NCBI RefSeq assembly: GCF_949987535.1
Contig: NC_080079.1
Location: forward strand, 58,025,613-58,089,612
Source of the DNA: Balaenoptera acutorostrata
Taxonomy: Eukaryota > Chordata > Mammalia > Artiodactyla > Balaenopteridae
Direction: 5' to 3'
DNA: 64,000 bases
Shown: positions 24,065 to 35,499 of the stretch, piece by piece
How positions within the stretch are numbered: the first letter of the stretch is position 1
Layout: every line of letters begins with the position of its first letter
Notes under the pieces: generated by a model
The model's input: only the letters and a program-made list of their open reading frames with translations
Database searches by the model: none
What the model was told of the DNA's origin: nothing
Position numbers and translations under genes: made by a program

Positions 24065-24176
24065 ACTTGATTGAGAATTTTGAACACTTGATTGAGAATT
24101 TTGAACACTTGATTGAGAATTTTGAACACTTGATTGAGAATACTTGATACACTGAATACTTGATTGAGAATTTTGG
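24065..24176. repeat. 21-bp minisatellite
   Basis: The unit ACTTGATTGAGAATTTTGAA plus C repeats three times exactly (24065, 24086, 24107). A partial unit, a diverged unit and one more copy follow, ending near 24176. Confidence 0.95.
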
Positions 24177-24549
24177 TTTCCTATCTCAAGAAATCATAAC
24201 TAGTTGCTTAAAAAAAAAAACAAAACCCAGAGAAGGCGAAATAGAAGGAATGTAATCAGGAAGTGTTTGGATATTTTTCACAAGATGTTCTAAGAATGCC
24301 TGCCTCTGTGTACGTGTGGGCGTGCTTGCCCTCAAAGATATGCATGTGGTACTTTGGATCCAAGGCAAAATTAGGCTCATTAAGAAGATGCTTGCTGACC
24401 ACCTGCCTATGGATGTATCCTCACAGACCTGAAACTGTCCTCATTTGAGATGCTTTTCTTTGCATGTGTAACAAGCTCACAGTAACGACAGGGGGCTGAG
24501 GCTGGAATGCCTAATGAGCTGAGGATTAAGAAATGATGTGATAGCATCT

Positions 24550-24760
24550 CGCAGCTTGTAATTAACACACGGCCTCTATTATGTCCTATCAGAGCCGGGT
24601 CTTCTTGCTGACAAGTAATTCCCCCAAATAATCACTTGTCTTTCAACATCGTGATGCGAGGACTAATTGTGAAGAACTCTCTCGCCTAGAAAGGCTCCTG
24701 GAGCAATTTAGGGACAATTACACGGGGCCGTGGCTGCTGGGAACAATTACCTGGACTTGA
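24550..24760. promoter_or_regulatory. Candidate enhancer: cluster of homeodomain-type TAATT sites
   Basis: Homeodomain-type cores appear at about 24559 (TAATTAA), 24615 (GTAATT), 24628 (ATAAT), 24664 (TAATTG), 24715 (CAATTA) and 24744 (CAATTA), with no obvious repeat. The spacing and clean sequence suggest a developmental enhancer, but I have no conservation data. Confidence 0.35.
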
Positions 24761-25069
24761 ATATGTGGTGAGTGAGACCAAGCAAGGGGAAGGAGGCCTT
24801 GGCCAGGCATTAAGATGGCACCTGCCCAAAGCTGCTGGCTTCCTAGTGGGTTTTCTCAGAATTAACGTGATGCCCTAGAGTAGAAGAATCAGGCTCTCAT
24901 CAGGAGGATGTGAAAGGACTTGAATCATTTTTTTTTTCTTAGATGATAGTAGTCTGTAGAAAAATTAGAAAATATAGATAAACAACAAAACCACTACCAG
25001 CATCTTGGTTAGTATAGTCATCGTCATCACCAGTACCACCACCACCATCATCTTCATTGTCATCAAACT

Positions 25070-25260
25070 TGTTACCATTTAAGAGCTTATACTCCATGCC
25101 ACATACTTTGTGAGGCACCTTAAATATGTTATCTCTAGATCTAACAATAATCTTGCAAGGGGGGTAGTTACAGTCCCATTTTATAGATGGGAAAACTGAG
25201 ACTCACACCTGTCCCCCCTCACACAGAGCAATAGCTATTAGAGGTGAAATTTCAGTTCAG
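25070..25260 (-). mobile_element. MIR SINE, antisense
   Basis: Contains CCCATTTTATAGATGGGAAAACTGAGACTC in the MIR reverse-complement context. Confidence 0.75.
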
Positions 25261-28200
25261 GTCTCTGTGTCTAAAATTTGTGTTGCCATGCTTGTTTTTG
25301 TCCTCATCTTTAAGGTGGGATAAGGACCGTTTCTCTTCTAAATAGTTGTGAGAGTTGAAGATGCTGCTGAATGTGGAAGCTTTGCAAACTGTAAAGTCTT
25401 GAATAGATTCAGGGCTTGTTAGGCAGTGCCTTGCATCCATCCAGGTACCATACCCAGCTGCCAAGTAAATAAGCAATATTCACTGAATGTGTTTAATTGG
25501 GTCTCATTGAGAAGCTGAGCATAGGAAGGTCTGTGCAGTGTTCTTCTGGGTAAGGGGAAGGAAGGGAGAGGAGCAAAGCTAAGTCCATGGCATGGACATC
25601 ATGAGTTGAGAGGAAAGAGAATGACTCAACCAACTGGAGTGGCGATTGCTGGGCAGTGGGAATACCCTGATCATGCCTATCAGTCACCCCCAAGAAGTAT
25701 TTATTCAACGTCAAGATACTGTGCTTAATAGGCCACTGTGGCCTCAAAACAAGTCCCCTAGTTCCTCTTCCAATCAGATTCTCAATTTCTTATATAAAAA
25801 TTCTAGAGCCACCGTGGGTGCTGGGGAACAGGAGGGCTGTAAGTTTGAAGTGTGGAGTGAGCACAGTTAAGGGTCTAAGTGTGAGAGATAGACCAGAGCC
25901 AAACTTGAAGTGATGTTCTCTCTGCTTCTGTGTCTGCCTTCCTCACTGCCTCTCTCGCCTTCCTTTCATTCTGCCTCTTGACTTAGGAAGTATGTGGAAT
26001 TCAAAAGCTTTTTCCCTCTCGTTTGTGTGTATGAGTGTTGGAATCAGGAATTGGTTCTAGTATTGAAAGGCAGAGGTAAAGAGGCCCCGATATCCTAAAT
26101 GTCTACCTAGTATGCCAGCCAGGTGACCTGCCAGGCTTGGACGCTGAGCTCTGCTCCCATGTTGGAGATCCTGATGGCAACTTGAGAAATTAATTGAAGT
26201 TCTGTTAGGCAACTCTCTGCCAGGGCACCTCTCCAGCCTCCTGTGGCTTCTACATTTGTCTTGGAAGATCACCAAGCCAGGAGTGGAGTTTGACCAAAAG
26301 TAGGTGGAATTGACTCATAAGGGCTAACTCAGGCAGTCACTACCATCCAAAAAAGAAAAGAGAAGGTGGATGGGGAGAAAAATTAGGCAGAATCAATAAA
26401 GATGGTACATTGCTGGGAAGAACTTACGGCCACAGCCTGGGGAGGGCAAAGCTGGCTCTGTGCAGCAACACCTATCCTCCACCTGGGGCCACGGAGCCTG
26501 AACTTGACCTCCACATCCATACACTGTGTAGGAGAATCCTCCAGGCCCCAATGCCGAGTCACCTGGATCTGTCCTGGCATGCACAAGTAACCCAGCTGGT
26601 GATGTCATGGGGACTGTTCACACCGACCAAGTGTCTTGCAACTGGCTGCACGACCCTGTGGTTAGTGAACTGGGAGAAGCAGGGAGCCAATAATGGCTAT
26701 TCTGCTCACAGTTGTTTGGTGACACCCTTAGAGGGGACACCAGTGGCCATGAACTTTCTTTCTTGGTGCTGTGTTCTGTGTATCAAAGACCACTTGTGCC
26801 TTCATTCTTGAAATTGTTGCTGGGCTTAATAGAGAAGGGGGTGTTTGTGGGCATTTGCTCTAGGGAGGTTTTTAGAAGAGTGGTGTGAGGAGAGAGGATA
26901 ATGGATGGAGGAGATTTTCTCCATGGGAAGCAATGAATGAAGGTTTAGGAAATTAAGCTGCTGAGTTGCAGTAGTGAACATATACTTGGATAATTTGAGC
27001 TGCAAAATCACATGGCACAAAAAAAAATGTGTGTAGACATATAATCTAATTGGAGTTCAGCACCAGGAATCTGCCAACCTATTAACCACTATTGATTAGT
27101 AGATCTTGATGCTGATGCTGTCACTCGCCCACAGGCAGTGGCGTCTGCAGGGATTTCCAGGGGAAGAGAGAAAAGCTGTACTCAGTGTCTCCTCCCTGTT
27201 CTACGGCACTTTGTTCCTCTACTCTGACCTGTCCTGCTAACAGGTTGTCACAGGAAAGAGAGAGAGATCTCTTCTGGTCAAAGTGGGACTTGGCCCCTGG
27301 AACGTGAAATTCAAAGTTATCATATCCCAGCTTAATTCTCTACCTAAAGATAGAGAGGGTGGCTTTGAGAGGGTGTCTCCCTAATATCCCACTTAGATGG
27401 GCTCACATGAGGTGAACCTCAGAAGTAGCACACTTAAATAACAGAATCTCCGGGGATTCGGTCATGGAAGCCTATCAAGCCCTGGTCCAGGGCTGACCCA
27501 ACCAAGAGTCCAGTGTTGGTGCCCTCATGGGTCTCCACTCTGGAGTGACACGTCAGGAACCATTTCTTTGAGCCTCTGAGCCAGGGGGTCCCTCACTTTT
27601 CATCCTGTTCCCTCAGCCTCTGTGTCCATCAAGTTCTACCTGCTCCTCAGCTGTGTTCCATCTCTATGTTTCACAGGACAGGAACCACTCCCTCCTTGCC
27701 TCCGTTGTTCCAATCTGTCAAAACACTTGATGAGGCTCTAGAAACCAAGTTTTATGAAGGATGTGTGAAGAATGAGGGCATGTTCCAACTGGAGAAGAGG
27801 AGATGCCAGAAAGAACCATCATCACTCTCTTCAACCCACTGGTAGGTGGTGTGTATACCTGGAAGGGTAATCAGATTTTGGGTGGCTCAAGAGGTAGAAC
27901 TCAGATCTATGGGTGGGAGCTGGAGGGGGACAGGTTCCAGGTCAGAATAAGGAAGTTAGCAGCTACAATAGATAGGAGCTGAGCCATCGTTCAAGCAGCT
28001 GATACTGGAGGAAGCTTGTCCATTATTTACATTATCATCGTCTTCATCATCTGTATCATCATCACCATTTACTGAGCACGTACTGGGCGCCAGACCCTCT
28101 GCTAAGCATTTCACATGCATGATCTCAGTCAGCGTCCCTTCTATGTACTGTCACCTCCTTTTCTCTCCCTATCCCCTGACCCCTCTGGCTTGTAGTTTTG

Positions 28201-28498
28201 GAGAGGTTTGGAGATTGGAACAAGGAATCTGGACAAGGCTGGAGAGTCTGGGGAGAGATTGGTCCTGGTAGGGAGGTGCTTACAGAACTGTAGGACTTAG
28301 GAAACAAAGTATTTGCCTGTTGCAAAAATAGATTCACCCTTCTGTATCTGATAATCAGGCCTTGTCCTTAGTGGAGTGAGCAGATAAATGTGTCCTTTGG
28401 CTCAGGCTTCCCTTTTTTTTTTTTTTTTTGGAGAGGGTTTGGAGTGGTTGTGATGGGTTCGATAAGGTGTAAACAACAAGATGAATCAGAGAGATTCT

Positions 28499-28801
28499 TT
28501 TTTTAAAAAATTTATTTATTTATTTATTTATTTATTTTTGGCTGTGTTGGGTCTTCGTTTCTGTGTGAGGGCTTTCTCTAGTTGTGGCGAGCGGGGGCCA
28601 CTCTTCATCGCGGTGCGCAGGCCTCTCACTATCGCGGCCTCTCTTGTTACGCAGCACAGGCTCCAGACGCGCAGGCGCAGTAGTTGTGGCTCATGGCCCC
28701 AGTTGCTCCGCGGCATGTGGGATCTTCCCAGACCAGGGCTTGAACCCGTGTCCCCTGCATTAGCAGGCAGATTCTCAACCACTGCACCACCAGGGAAGCC
28801 C
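28499..28801 (-). mobile_element. CHR-type SINE, 'cgcgatag' subtype
   Basis: Near full-length antisense copy with a (TTTA)n tail and CACCAGGGAAGCC end. A clean target-site duplication is not evident. Confidence 0.95.
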
Positions 28802-29109
28802 CAGACTTCCCTTTTTGATCCTCTTAGCTGCACATGCCATGAGATATACCATCATCACTCCCCTTTCCAGCATCCTCCACCCCAACCTGCATGGAAAGCT
28901 GCGCATAGAAATGAGTTATGCACCAGTTTATGTGTAATTTTAAGATTATGGTTTCCTCTTCCAGGGCAATTTTTTTCTACCAAGCTGATTTCTCATAATA
29001 CGATGAAAATCTCTGTTCCCTTATTACTGAAAGAATGTTACGGTTCTGAGAGCAAATGGGAGTATTTCAGGGGGCTTGGCAGGGGGCTTGGTTCCCTTCA
29101 AACCATGCT

Positions 29110-30080
29110 ACATGGATAAGTGCCAGGACAGGATAAGGATGGATAGAAGGAGGAATGGGGAGTTATTGTTTAATGGGTACAGCGCTTCAGTGTGTGATGA
29201 TGAACGAATTATGGAGATGGATAGGAGTGTTGGTTGCACGACATTTTGAATGTACTTAATGCCACTGAATTGTACATTTAAAATGGTTAAAATGGTAAAA
29301 GTAAAGAAACAGCAGCTAGTCATAACATTTGGAGACATGGGGTGGGTAGCTAGCAGAAGAAACAGTGAAAGCGTTCAAAGGGATTGTTTCTTTGTCAAAA
29401 TCTTGTCCATTGCTGGAGGAGGTGCAAAATGGTACAGTCCTGATGGGGAGCAATTGGCAACAGTGATTAGAATCACAGATGCTCGTGTCCTTCGATCTCA
29501 CTGCTATTTATTCTGTTTATTCTAAGAGCGTGCCTGCTCTTGTACAAAATGACAATGGACAAGGGTCTCCACTGTAGCAGTGTCAGGAGTAATGGAAGGC
29601 TGGCCTTGGGAACAGCCCACGTGTCCACCCAGAAGGGGCTGGTTAAAGAAACTAGGATAGAGCCACACCATGGAATACAATTTAGTTGTAGGAGCTGTCC
29701 ATAGTAAAGATTTATCGTAAGGTAAAAACATCAAAGAATAGAATAGTGTAAATAGAATGCTACCTTTGTGTAAGAGAAGGGAAAATATCTGAATACATGC
29801 ATACTGTGTGTGCATAAAGGAACACTGGAGGGAATTCCCCAGCAGTCCAGTGGTTAGGACTCTGTGCTTTCACTGCCCAAGGCCCGGGTTTAAAAGGCAA
29901 AACAAAACAAAACAAAACAAAAGGAATACCGGAGGATACATAAGAAGCTAAAGAAAGTGGTTGCCTGAAGGCGCAGCGGTGAGGAAGGGAGTGGGTGTAC
30001 AGACACAGGTGGGCACTAGACTCTCATTGTGTATTTGTATATTGTTTTGAATTTTTAATTGCATGAATAAATCACCTAGT
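29110..30080 (+). mobile_element. Ancient L1 3'-end pieces, sense
   Basis: The stretch at about 29140-29320 matches an L1 3' end ('gggagttattgtttaatgggtac' then 'actgaattgtacatttaaaatggttaaaatgg'). About 29400-30080 continues as a second old L1-like 3' segment, split by a SINE fragment at 29833-29920. Family assignment is tentative. Confidence 0.6.
29833..29920 (+). mobile_element. CHR-type SINE fragment with (CAAAA)n tail
   Basis: Short head section (AATTCCCCAGCAGTCCAGTGG) followed by a CAAAA tandem. The flanks AAGGAACACTGGAGG (29818-29832) and AAGGAATACCGGAGG (29921-29935) form an imperfect target-site duplication. Confidence 0.88.
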
Positions 30081-30089
30081 TAGTTTTTC

Positions 30090-32035
30090 TAAAAAAAGAA
30101 AGGATGATTAGGAAGGCCTTTTGCAAACTCTAAAACACTCTACAGATATAAGAAGTTAATATGAGAAAATAGTTACGATAATAATGCTTTAACAGCTACT
30201 ATTTCTAGGTGCTATGCTAAACACTTTATGATCTTCTTTGTTCCTTACGCAATGATCTTCATTTTTATAGATGGGAAACTGGCAATCACAGGAGTTAGAT
30301 TGTCCAAGGCCACACTTCTAGAAAGGTGCAGAGCTGGGGTTTGAACCCAGATCTGTCTGCTGCCACACGTGGCTCTTGACTGTGCCAAACTTCCCATCAT
30401 GCCATTGCCCCATGGTAGATTTTCTTACACGAGAGCTTTCTTTATTTTCCACACTGCCAGCGCTTCTCCTGGCATTGACAGGGCCATTTTCCAAGTAAAG
30501 CTCAACCCTTAGTAGTCTTCTTCTATGTGCCATTCTTGGAAAAACCGAACACCTTGACGCTGCCAGTCGGCCCCAGGCCATGTAGTCATTCTGTCTTCAG
30601 GAGGTATTTTTGGTTGCAATTTTCCTACTGTATCCGGACATGATTAGGCACAACAGTTCTTCGCGGTTGCTCCTCACCTTCCTGAAATATCCATCCAGGA
30701 CCATGCTGGCTCCACCGCCTAGGATGGAGCCCGGAAGAAGGTTTTTATGGAACACGTCTTTAAAGCGGTTAACGATTTAGGAATGACTTAGCAATGAAGG
30801 CATTATGCACACATACGCACAACAAAACCTTTTCCTGTGTTCAGACAACCTCAGAGCCGTGCACTTAAACCTGCAAATAGGGCTGAGTAATTACATAGTC
30901 CCAGAGGAGGCCGAACAGTCAAATGAAAATTTGGTTGTAAAAATAATTAGATCACAGGACATTTAAAAATAGGGTCCAGTGGTAAAGCAGCAGGCTGCAT
31001 CCTGAAATGACTTCACGGAAGGGACCCCAAGTTGAGATGCAAAAGCCCTGGTGTTTGGCAGATGGAAATTCCAGGCTACATTTCCCAGGGCACATGTCTG
31101 CTGCTGGTGGGATTGCCAGAGGGAAGGAGAAGCCTTTTCAAAAGATTCCATCGAGGAAGTTTGCAGCCTGCGAATGCCTGGTGTGTTTCCATAAATGGAC
31201 CCCAAACCACCCTTTCCCCAGCACCATGCTTGATGACCTGTCTCTGCCACAACAATTCATACATTTTTTAAGTTAATGATGCTCTGTGCCCAGAGAGCGA
31301 GGCAACTGACGTTCAAGTGCTTCCCTGGAGGGGTGAGTTATGTGATGTCTTGTGGAAACTGAAGGACCAGTTTGTTTCAGGATAAATGGCCTTATTGTGT
31401 TCTCTTTTTCTTGTCTCAGCTGATTTCCCACAGCCAGACTAGCAGGTTTGGGCGTAGCATTGGGGTAGGAAAAAGAAAAAGTAGTGTTTTGTTTTGTTTT
31501 GTTTTTGGCCACAACTGTCAGCCAAGGTATCTCAGAATATCATCTCCCCTCAGGCCATGTCGTCCACCCAGGCTCCGAGCACAGGGTGACAGTTCAAGTC
31601 TTCCTGGCTAAACCAGCGTTTCTAGACCTCTTCCTGGTAAAGTTTGTTGGTGGTGGCCTGGCTTTTCCTCTCAGTGCTGGGTATGTTGAAAGCCCATGAT
31701 ACTTCCTACAAAGATGTCTAGGGTGGCCCGTGCTTGGATGGGGAGAGAGAACTCTGATAAACAAGTCCCTGAAAGTAGATACTCTGTCTGACCATCTCGG
31801 TGGGGGGTTGCATCAGAAACTTCAAAAGCACTGGCTCCTGTGTCGCTCTCGGGCACAGCTGTGGGCTGTTAGTGAGGCCCGGAGGTCTCCCCTAGTTGGT
31901 GACAGTTCGTAGTGGTCGCTCCCATTGGCCTACGCTGGGAGGAGTTTCTCTTTCCTGTAGCAACTTTCAGTAAACACCTCAGTGAGATGCTGCTTCTGCA
32001 ATTTTGTGGATCTTTCATAGAGTTCCCAGCCTGCT
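30090..32035. other. Non-coding stretch with an antisense MIR
   Basis: An antisense MIR lies at about 30180-30400. The block 30590-30960 is repeat-free with scattered TAAT motifs. No gene supported. Confidence 0.55.
30180..30400 (-). mobile_element. MIR SINE, antisense
   Basis: Contains TTTTTATAGATGGGAAACTGG, then GGTTTGAACCCAGATCTGTCTG, in MIR reverse-complement order. Confidence 0.8.
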
Positions 32036-32051
32036 TCCTGGCAGCTCTTTT

Positions 32052-32870
32052 CTTGAATTGAAGTATAGTTGATTTACAATATTGTGCTCGTTCCAGGTAT
32101 ACAGCATAGTGATTGAGTTATTTTTGTTCAGATTATGTTCCATTATAGGTTATTACAAGATATTGAGTACAATTCCCTGTGCTATACAGTAAATCCTTGT
32201 TGCTTATCTATTTTACGTAGAGTAGTTTGAATCTGTTAATCCTATACTCCTAATTTACCCCTTCCCCTCTCCTTTTCCCCTTTGGTGACCATAAGTTTAT
32301 TTTCTATGTCTGTGAGTCTGTTTCTGTTTTGTATATAGATTCGTTTGTACTATTTTGTAGATTCTACATATAAGTGATATAGTATTTGCCTTTCTCTGCC
32401 TGACTTAACTAAGTATAATATTCTACAGGTCCATCCATGTTGCTGCAAATGGCAGTATTTCATTCTTTTTTATGGATAATATTCCATATATATATACACA
32501 CCCCACATCTTCTAAAGCCAGTTGTCTGTTGATGGGCACTTAGGTTGCTTCCATGTCTTGGCTCTTGTAAATAGTGCTGCTATGAACATTGGGGTGCATG
32601 TATCTTTTTGAATTAGAGTTTTTGGGTTTTTTTTCCAGATCTATGCCCAGGAGTGGGATTGCTGGATCATATGGTAATTCTACTTTTAGTTTGTTAAGGA
32701 ACCTCCATACTGTTTTCCATAGTGGCTGCACCAATTTACATTCCCACTAACAGTGAACGAGGGTTCCCTTTTGTACACACCCTCTCCAGCATTTATTATT
32801 TGTAGACTTTTTGATGGTGGCCATTCTGACCAGTGTAAGGTGATACCTCATTGTGGTTTTGATTTGCATT
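32052..32870 (-). mobile_element. L1 3' fragment, antisense, with target-site duplication
   Basis: About 820 bp of 3'-UTR plus ORF2 C-terminus. The minus frame at 32734-32540 reads [18 protein letters not shown], the conserved ORF2 end. The duplication TCCTGGCAGCTCTTTT / TCCTGACAGCTCTTTT (one mismatch) lies at 32036-32051 and 32871-32886, defining a 5'-truncated insertion. Confidence 0.95.
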
Positions 32871-33424
32871 TCCTGACAGCTCTTTTAAGGGAAAGTGTTC
32901 CCATATTCCTAGAGTTGGGAACTCACTGTAGAGACAGTTACACCGGGAGCTTCTTTCTCCCGAAGGAAACGTTCCCAGGTTTGCAGAGGGAATTCCGCAG
33001 TCCTTGGTGATCATGTCTGATCCCAGATGGCCCTTGGGAACAGCTCCAGTTCTCCTTCTTGTGTCCCACTGTGGGCTAACCAGGCGAACCAAATCCCGTG
33101 GATAAACTGGGTGACCTGCTGCTCCCTGGGATGGGCGTACAAATCGTCTCCATCATGGCCCCCAGGTTACTTTCTGTTGGTACAGCAGAGTCTTGTTCAA
33201 CAAACACAACTGAGGTATGAGTGCAGACGTCAAACTGGATCCAAGAATTTATTTATACTTTCACTCTCCAGAATAGACCTCTCCCACTCGTTTCTTCTGC
33301 TGATGTGGTGCAGGTCTTGTATCTCTGCTTTAGGGAAGGCAGGTCTGATGGCAGCAGCTCCCCAGATACAGGAATATTGGTTTCCCACAGGTGACCACTC
33401 TCCTATTCACACTCCATCCTCCAA

Positions 33425-33662
33425 AGCAGGCTTCTCAACAATATTGGCATTGTGGACCAGATAATTCTTTGTTGTTGGAGGCTGTTCTGTGCATTGAGGT
33501 ATGTTTAGCAGCTGTCCTGGGTTCTACCAACGAGGTACCAGTAACAACACCCCTCCCCACTAGGTGTGACAACCACAAATGTCTCCAGACATTGCTAAAT
33601 GTCCCTGGTGGGGGGTTGGGAGTGGGGTGGCGAAATCACCCTGGTTGAGAACCACAGCTCTA
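33425..33662 (-). mobile_element. MER5A-like hAT MITE, antisense
   Basis: Has the MER5A reverse-complement order: GACCAGATAATTCTTTGTTG, then AATGTCTCCAGACATTGC, then GGTTGAGAACCACAGCTCT. Confidence 0.88.
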
Positions 33663-34769
33663 GTGATACCTGCTCAGGGTTCCCAGCACAGGTCACTCCA
33701 CCTGTATTTGGGTCTTTGCTCATGTTCCTACCATCAGGGATGGTTCTCTCCTCCCCAGAGAAGAAGCCACCTGATCCTCTTTCCACTGAAACTTTCCCTC
33801 CCAGGAATCCTTCCCTTACCTCCCACTCCTGCCAGCGTTCACCCAGGACCTCTGCACGTTTCTATGGTAGCTTTGACCGTGTTAGAGTGGTGATTGCTTA
33901 CGCATCTGTCTGAGCTCCTAGCGATCCAGGACAGGGTCCCTAGTCTAGTTTGTAGCCCCCGTGGCCAGCGGAGTCCTTGGCACATAGCAGGTGCTCAGCT
34001 GAGCAGGAGCCATGTAGCCGACCGCAGACTATGGGGTGTAACTTGAGGGTTAGCACATCCTGGTCACTTAAGACGGTCACAAATGAATTGGCCCCATGCT
34101 TTTGAAGTTGCTTAAATAGCATGCAGTACTATTTCTTGGGAGTAATAAAGTTCTCTTCTACTCTTGCCAAAGCAGTTCTTAACCCCCTTAATTCATGAAG
34201 TGCATTCTTCATGAACGTACTTCAGGGGGCCTGCAGAGCCACTGAAAGTTTTGTGTATAAGTGCAAACAGGCATTGATTTTTTTCCCCCCTGAGGGTGGG
34301 ATCCCATAGTTTTCATCAATCTTCCAGATTTATCCATGAGTTAAAAACTGTTACACAAAAAAACCTGTTACAAATAATTGCTTTAGCCAAAGAACCTAGA
34401 GCTAACAGTCTAAATACCTACTACTGGCTCAGCTGAGGGCTGTGGGAGACACAGGGACACCCTGGACTCAGACTAGCTATGAAACAATGAAAGATGATTT
34501 CAGGGCTGAACTGCACAGTACAGATTATCAGTGCAAAGGGGTTCTAGACAGGAGGATCAATTATGATGCCAAGTTCACTGGTGTCTGTGGAAGACCCTGG
34601 GAAGGCCATATGCTGTAGGGTTGTTGGCTTTCAGGTTCTTTGTTCCAAAACTTTTAGTGACTAGGAAGAAAAGTGGTTAATTATCATTATTTGTGATCGC
34701 TTCTTTAACATCGATTCATATATATCTGGAGAACCTGCTGTATACAAAGTTCTGTGTCTATTACTTGGA

Positions 34770-34910
34770 GAAAAAGTACAGCTTTTTTAGAGGAAAGAAA
34801 GCTTGGTTTCCCATTGGCTCTGCCATGTGGGAGCTTGGGGCTTTGGACAAATACTTAGCCTCTGAGTCTCAGAATTTCATTTGTAAAATGATGATAATAA
34901 AATCTAGTCT
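34770..34910 (+). mobile_element. MIR SINE fragment
   Basis: MIR core: 'gctctgccatgtgggagcttggggctttggacaaatacttagcctctgagtctcag' followed by TTTGTAAAATGATGATAATA. Confidence 0.75.
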
Positions 34911-35499
34911 TGTGGAATCCATTCTTGTGTCAGTCCCCTTCTATCGGAGAAATGACCCTTCCCTACATCGGTCATGAGGTTTTATTTGGGCGTCTTGATT
35001 GTAATACCCCACGTCCCAGGCTAGGTAGACACTTGACCGATGCTGTCACATCACAGTGGCCTGTCCTCTGAGCTCACTTGTGGGCTGGGAGTGGGGCTGT
35101 GACTCGCACTTAGCCAGGCAGAGCCCTTCCATGGGTTTTTTTTCCAGTGGGTGCTCCATCTCTGTCCTTACTTTCCACTTAGACTGATTTAAATTGAGGT
35201 GGTTTTCTGTAACAAAGTACCTATACTGTGACGTTTATCAAAGAAATAGAAAGAATATATATAGAATAGTTAGCAAGGTGCCTGGCATCTAGATACTAAA
35301 AATATACATTTTAAAAAATAACAAAAAATAATGTTACAATTAAGAAGGCTCTCTATTTACCCCATGTTTGAATTTGGGCTCCTGAAGTGTGTTAGGTACA
35401 CCCTTCTTTTGTGTCTTTGCTCACGCAGTGTTCTCTGCTTGCAATGGCTGCCCATCTTCACCCACCAAGACACTTATATCAGTTCTACTTATTCTTATC

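Larger units (their letters stand above)
22493..28498. other. 6-kb mostly single-copy non-coding stretch
   Basis: The longest repeat-poor stretch before the gene. It holds a 21-bp minisatellite (24065-24176), a TAAT-rich block (24550-24760), a short run of CACC/CATC repeats (about 25017-25060) and antisense MIR pieces (about 25070-25260 and 28050-28150). No exon or recognisable protein frame. Confidence 0.6.

Noticed and set aside
26410..26811. 133-codon plus-strand frame
   Set aside because: No start context, domain, splice or promoter signal recognised; single-copy non-coding DNA easily yields such frames.
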